Origin: Acanthosoma haemorrhoidale
Taxonomy: Eukaryota; Arthropoda; Insecta; Hemiptera; Acanthosomatidae
Direction of reading: 5' to 3'
Assembly: GCA_930367205.1 (NCBI GenBank)
Contig: OV884011.1
Location: forward strand, 143,527,937-143,591,936
DNA: 64,000 nucleotides
Both the position numbers and the translations under genes were made by a program. Numbering within the stretch: the first letter of the stretch is position 1; every line of letters starts with the position of its first letter. The notes below the pieces were generated by a model. It did no database searches. It saw only the letters and a program-made list of their open reading frames with translations, and was not told the DNA's origin. Shown here piece after piece: positions 58,920-64,000 of the stretch.

Positions 58920-59660
58920 TGATCGTTGAGCTTGTATGGCATATTAAAAAAAAAATCATGCACATGGTTAAGATAAATAGAGTACACATATTTAATAGCC
59001 GCTATACGTCTCATAGGTTCGACCGAGCCCGTTACGTCGTGATGTGCATGATGATTACTATAATGCCTTTGTGGTCAAGGCTAATTTGTTGTCAACCGTG
59101 GTTGGTATTTGTAGACGCTTTGGGTTCAAGGCGTTCTATGAGTTGTGGTATAAATAAAGTGAAGATCGATGTGTAATAGAGACATTCAGTAGTGAACCAT
59201 TTTAATCCCAAATTATCCTCAAAACCTTTTCTATTCTTCTGCACATTAGAACCCATATTTTATATATGATTTTGTTTTGTGCTTTCATTTACTTTCACAC
59301 GCTTCGCGTCCGTACGTTTCTAACAAAAGAGATTCTGTTTTTTTTTCCTCTCATTCCTCATTCTTTTATTTACCCAGCTAAGTGTTTGACGCTTACAAAT
59401 TTCTTCTTTTGAACAGCACAGGAAATCATGATATATCTCGATACTCGAAGCACAGATGAAAACAGCCACCATACATGTGACGATGAGCTATAACCTCCTG
59501 CCGAATCAATCCTTGTCAGTCCATCCGTTGGACCTAACCAAACATCCAGGCCGCTCTCGGTAAAGCAGATAAATCTCGGAGCATCCGCTAAAAATACATA
59601 GGTCACTGTTCACTGCTGATCGAAGACGGACCACCTGCCTTCCCCTCCTGCGTAAACACA
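58920..59660. other. Unassigned stretch with two small frames
   Basis: The + frame 58919-59176 and the minus frame 59370-59606 (FICFTESGLDVWLGP..) sit in moderately GC-richer DNA. The second faintly recalls the Tc1 'vlFtDES' catalytic motif, but downstream residues do not follow the family, so I do not assign it. Confidence 0.2.
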
Positions 59661-59845
59661 AGTAAATCTTTGACACTTCTCATATTCCTTTTCCCTTGTG
59701 TCGTACAGGAAAACATCCTGCACTCTGTCATTGATGGACAATCATTCAATTCTACATTCAGTAGCATAAATAAATTGCTGAAATGAAAACTAGTGGTTTT
59801 AAGGACCAGTTTTAATATATTTGTTTTACGACGTTTATTGAATCT

Positions 59846-59854
59846 GCTAAGATT
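59846..59854 (+). repeat. Target-site duplication, left copy (GCTAAGATT)
   Basis: Repeated at 60826-60834; the pair encloses the family 3 LINE copy. Confidence 0.65.
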
Positions 59855-60825
59855 TTTTTTCTTTCATATCCATTATATAGATTTTACAAACAAATCTATT
59901 TACAATTGCTTCATTATATTTCATACATTTTCTACAAATTTTGTTTTCTACTAATAGTGATCTGCATTGTACAAAAGTATAATAATGTACATTATACATT
60001 AATGGACTGAATATATTAATAGTGATGGGGCTCACCTTATTTATTATAGACGTAAAAGTAACATCTAAGAATAACAACTTAAACCCAATCTTAACCTAAT
60101 TTTCCCCGACAGTCTGTTGCCATCGATGTGGGAAGGGTGGTGGGGTCATAGTGTTAAACACTGGGTTTGTGAAGTGCTGCAACAAGTCAAAAAAATTGAT
60201 GTATCTTCGGTGGATGAACTCACCGAAGGCACATCGAACAACGGGGTCAGCGCGGCGTTCGTCAACCTCTCGAGAGAGGTATGTCGGACCGCTTTTCTCA
60301 TGATCCCATTATGGAATTGTTGGATACTTTTAGATGTATTTTCAATATAGCCGGGCACTGTACATCAGACCTGGCCGGAGGACATATTTATATGTCGTTA
60401 GTTTGAGACGCAGCAACAAGTTTGGTGAAGTTAGCAAGTGGTGAAGACGGCAAGACCTGTATCGTAGTTGTTCGATTTCTTTACTAAAATGAGTAGAGAA
60501 ATGGAGATGCCTATCCATTTTTATACCCAGATAGTATATTGAGAAGCCATTTGTGACACATCGTGTCTCCCAACTCCTCATCAAGCCACGAACTAGCGTT
60601 GTGAGAGAGTTTACTACTTTCAAGGCTTGACAATTCCTTGTTCTATACCAGTTATTCTTCCAATTATTGTGTAACGCAAAAACTCGAAGAAAATAGTCTA
60701 GCGGTTTTGTAGCGAAGGTGGCTTCGGGCTAAACTTATGGATGGCAGTGTCAGCTACATCGAGGATATCCTTGGTTAGGAAAGCTACCTGTTGAGCCACT
60801 TCCTCTTTAGTGCGGAGAAATCTCA
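59855..60825 (-). mobile_element. Family 3 LINE copy, internally deleted
   Basis: The minus-strand copy has a poly(A) at 59855-59860, a 3' UTR with GGTGAGCCCCATCAC, the ORF2 C-terminus (60146-60358), the RT thumb (60342-60623) and, at the 5' end, a segment from the endonuclease-RT linker (DILDVADTAIHKFSPKP). The linker is joined almost directly to the 'YLG' region, so the RT catalytic core is missing. Nine-bp duplications (GCTAAGATT) flank it. It aligns to the 9249-9612 tail. Confidence 0.85.
60146..60623 (-). pseudogene. Family 3 LINE reverse-transcriptase C-terminal region (two frames)
   Basis: The first frame contains GFSIYYLGIKMDRHLHFSTH, LHHLLTSPNLLLRLKLTTYK and YVLRPGLMYSARLY, which is the 'YLG...D..L.f..H ... 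K...yk.vlrP...Ysa' thumb region. The second frame, overlapping by 17 nt, continues PGYIENTSKSIQQFHNGIM with VRHTSLERL, the 'i..lQ..hN...R' end. One frameshift separates them. The conserved Asp of YLG..D is kept here, unlike in the 53-kb family 1 copy. Confidence 0.85.
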
Positions 60826-60839
60826 GCTAAGATTTGTCT

Positions 60840-61160
60840 TTACATATTATAAACTAAATTGTAATTTTTTAATACATACATAACGGGTTAAAGGACTTAT
60901 AAAGTGAAGTGGAAGTGGGGTAATGGACTAATAATGTGATTAATACTAAAAACCACATTTAAATATTTATTTTCATTAGTGTACTTGACACTTCTTTAGT
61001 TAGATTATTAAACTGTTTATTTAGGATTTTCGATTACTCTAAAATATAGAACTTGCTTAATAAAATAAACCAACTCGTTTATCAATTGCTCGTTAGCTTT
61101 AAATAATCAATTCAAGTACTGATCCCCCTCCCCAAATCGCGTACAAACTTTAAAAAAATA
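60840..61160. other. AT-rich stretch, nothing recognised
   Basis: No frames or repeats. Confidence 0.5.
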
Positions 61161-61171
61161 TTTTTTTTTTT

Positions 61172-61457
61172 GTTTTTGGGATTTATTTTGGTACAAACCT
61201 TCAGGTAATCAACGCCAAAGTTTGCATACTTATATTTTAGCTCACTTGAGGAGCCCGTGCGACGAGGGAGTGCGTGACATTACAAGAGTTGAGTTTAGTC
61301 GGGCTCCCTGGCATCGGCTGGCGCCTAGGGGGCATCCCAGTCCCACATGTCAGGTGGTGGTTATAGATATTGTTTTATAGGACATGAGCTATGATGTAGA
61401 TAAACCTCAAAAAACAAGTAAACCTCAATCCACCAATGTTTACATTTTCATATTCAC
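61172..61457 (-). repeat. Dispersed repeat, copy 2 (probable retroelement 3' end)
   Basis: Partner of 15752-16049. On the minus strand it ends AATAAATCCCAAAAAC followed by an A run (T run at 61161-61170), the look of a retroposon tail. A GGGCTCC..GGAGCCCG inverted pair lies inside (about 61250 and 61301). No target-site duplication was identified. Confidence 0.6.
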
Positions 61458-61459
61458 AG

Positions 61460-63385
61460 CAAAATCTAAATCATCGCAAACAGAAATCTATTGTATTTTT
61501 CAAATTTATTCAATACTAAATGGAGTGAATAGGTGAAGTGAATTATCAAGTGACCATCTTATAAAGTATAAAAATAACGGTGATTCCGGATCGGTGTTTC
61601 CTAAAAATTTTCATTTGATTTGTTAAACGATCGAGATCCAGTGGAACAATTACTTGTTGAAATAATGAAAACATGATAAATAACTAAAACAGAAAAAATA
61701 ATAAATTGAAATCGAATGGAAATTATTTGAATCTACACCTCTGCTATAGGCTCAAAACTTAATTCAAATGAATATATTTGAAATTCCGTCTACAACGTTT
61801 TCTTAACCATTAGAAAATAGGACTCTCATTTAAAATATCTTCTGAGATGGGATTTAAAAAAAAATAGAAGGTAGTGAAATAAACCCAACCTTTTTTTCCC
61901 TATACATCCCGTACTTAAACCAAAAACTACTCAGAGTACTTACAAGAGGTACAAGAGGTGTGTAATACACTTTAAGAATTTTAGTTAGAGTAAATTATTT
62001 TTAAGACCATAGGACCAAACAGCCTGGTAATGTTTTCTGCAAGTTAGTTACATTAATTTTGTATTACTACTTGTAGATTTATTGAGACTAGTTAAGCATT
62101 TTTGAGTGATTTAAATTACAATTTAAAGGTTATTAAGCTTGAGTTTATTCACAGATATATTGTTCAGGATTCTTTAATTTTCGAATTCCTACCAATTCAA
62201 TATCAAAAGTAAACTTCATTCCGTCTTAAAGAACGTTTCACCTACCCACCAAAAAAAACATTGATTTCTTTAACTATAATTACAAAAAATTACATTGATT
62301 ATGCGAGAGATATTTGTTTATTTATGAGCATGTATATTGTTTATTACAATAATATAATATAGTAAGTACATGCTTGTGATGCTAAAGCGGTACTTACACG
62401 TAGATATACTCCCTGTACTAGACAACAATAAAATGTTATCCCAAGAAGTGCTAGATGCTGACAAAAACCAATCACAATGCTTGAAAATTAAATGTTGCTC
62501 GATTTATGTCCGTCCCAGTTTAATTAACACCTTTTGGGAACGCCAAGGGCCACTTTAAAAGCGGTGTTATTAGTTTTGCAAAGTAATTATTTAACATTAA
62601 TTACAAAGACTAATACTGCCGCCAGTGATAAATCTATAAGTTCCTAATTACGCTGTTTGTAATTGTTATTTACTATGAAAGTACATCATCGAACATTTAT
62701 TATAATGCTATATCTATAGTGTTTTTTTTTTTTACCATTTACTCTAGCACCACCGATATATTAAATTATATACATTACCACGTATTTCTTTTATGCAATG
62801 GAAAAACAATTTGATTCTGCTGTGAAACAAGAAACTAATAATTAATAATGTAATCAAATTGTGAAAAAATAATTAGTCTTACTAATTAGCTGGTTTGTAC
62901 ATAACCCATGTACGATTCCGCAAATGGTTTTATTTGTTGTATTGAATCATTACCGTTGATTTCATAATCACAAATTAGTTCAACAAAAAGGTAATTTAAC
63001 ACTTGATTCATTCGCTTGCCATATTGGAAAATAAGCCGCTGAAATTAACGTTTGGGTAATTACTATAGTGAACCTTGTAGCTCTAAAATATAAAAGTGAT
63101 AATTAGTACTTATCAAGAGTTAGAACACTAGCAGTCATAATTATGTAAGTTGGTCCGTTCTTAAGTAATATGTTGTTCCCTACTACAGAAACTTTTCTCT
63201 CTCATACACATCAGAAACTTCGCAAGTCTTTAAGTTGGAAACTAGTCCTGAGAAACATATCCTGTCATGGCTAAATAAATGCAATAAGTTCCTATCTTCT
63301 TCAATTCTAGGTAATCTTCTTATTCGAGTTGTAACTTATGAGAATACGTATGGGTAGAATAGTATATAAAGAATGTAGGACACTT
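61460..63385. other. AT-rich stretch, nothing recognised
   Basis: The short + frame 62370-62558 is cysteine-bearing but unrecognised. TTTAATTAACACC and AATTAATAATG-type strings reflect base composition. Confidence 0.45.
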
Positions 63386-63529
63386 AAAATAGGTTTCCTT
63401 CACACCACCTTCAAGCAGGTACTCCTAGTACAAGGATCCGCTCAACCCAAATATCCCTTTATTTTTCCCTCATCCTTAATCTTATAATTAGAGAGCTAAG
63501 AAAAAAATAAATAAATAAATAAAATAGGT
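63386..63529 (+). mobile_element. Short family 1 LINE insertion with exact 9-bp target-site duplication
   Basis: AAAATAGGT at 63386-63394 and again at 63521-63529 encloses 126 bp of the family 1 3' UTR (CACACCACCTTCAAGCAGGT, TTTTTCCCTCATCCTTAATC, AATTAGAGAGCTAAG) and an A-rich tail that turns into (AAAT)n. It is intact in sequence relative to the other copies and severely 5'-truncated. Confidence 0.92.
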
Positions 63530-64000
63530 AGCCTACATTCTTACCAGACGTATAACTCTAGAAAGGCTGATTATTTCTAATATAATTGTTAGAAACTTTC
63601 AATCGTTTGTCACATAACATTGAAATCTAGTCGAGGTATATTTCTCACAAAAAAAAACTCTTTTGCCATAGTTTTTTTTTTTGGTTTTCGCTATTATTCA
63701 TTTAGATTTGGAACAGAAAAGTAGCATGCACTGCCCCTACGCAAGTGTTTAGCTTATAAATATGTCAGATTTTTTTTTTTATGCAAGTAGTTAAGTCTTT
63801 CGTTTATTTTAAACCGTTGAAAAAGTGATATTCAGTGACCAAAATGACTGAAAACAATTCTCCACAAAAAAATTTGGCAATTTAACTCGGGAACTTAGTA
63901 ATCACCTCCAGTAAGTCATAACTTGTCAATATGAACTATCTTTAACTATACTCGCACATGTAAATTTTCAAAACAGTAGTTGATTAATTAATAAATGAAT
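63530..64000. other. AT-rich stretch, nothing recognised
   Basis: Homopolymer T runs only (63671-63682, 63771-63780). Confidence 0.5.

Noticed and set aside
59370..59606. FTESGLDVW read as a Tc1 'FtDES' catalytic motif
   Set aside because: The residues that should follow (DGR.rVwRr, WGGIs) are missing and the flanks show no TIRs.
1..64000. CRISPR arrays, bacterial operons or phage genes
   Set aside because: There are no regularly spaced repeats, no dense coding and no bacterial features; the sequence is clearly eukaryotic.

Overview
This window looks like intergenic or deep-intronic DNA from an animal, most likely an insect. It is strongly AT-rich with no compact gene layout. It carries the debris expected of an arthropod genome: 3' ends of jockey-clade non-LTR retrotransposons, a Tc1 relic, a deleted pogo/Tigger element, a mariner-type MITE and a DUF4817-type transposase fragment. 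The species cannot be fixed from the sequence; a hemipteran is a guess. I find no complete protein-coding gene, rRNA or tRNA. Almost all open frames of 60-140 codons are chance frames without recognisable domains.

Layout. 150-720: decayed Tc1 transposase. 720-8358: AT-rich DNA with two GC-richer blocks (5.8-6.15 kb, 7.3-7.75 kb). 8359-9620: three different 5'-truncated LINE tails end to end, each followed by poly(A) and a TTATTATG-like target. 9.6-27.2 kb: unique-looking DNA with several GC-richer, homeodomain/POU/Sox-motif-rich blocks that resemble conserved cis-regulatory elements (11.0, 15.1-15.7, 18.1-18.6 next to a long (CT)n tract, 19.0, 20.2, 23.75-24.45 and 26.35 kb), a dispersed repeat (15.75 kb) and a repeat-like composite (16.1-17.5 kb). 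27.2-27.9 kb: pogo/Tigger deletion derivative. 28.16-29.16 kb: two near-identical 100-bp direct repeats around 0.8 kb. 29.4-38.4 kb: four LINE fragments and a DUF4817 transposase relic. 38.4-52.8 kb: mostly featureless, with regulatory-like blocks, a possible piggyBac remnant, a 107-bp mariner MITE and two inverted repeats. 52.8-64 kb: LINE copies with clear target-site duplications, a second copy of the 15.75-kb repeat, and the one good coding candidate, a signal-peptide first exon at 55427-55614 that ends in a consensus splice donor.

How it fits together. The LINE copies form at least three related jockey-clade families. Family 1 is at 8.57, 29.46, 37.58, 52.88 and 63.40 kb; family 2 at 8.37 and 34.87 kb; family 3 at 9.25, 32.3 and 59.85 kb; an older relic is at 58.15 kb. 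All are 5'-truncated or internally deleted, so none can move by itself. The GC-rich motif-dense blocks suggest a gene desert or large intron near a developmental regulator, but that is inference and needs cross-species alignment.
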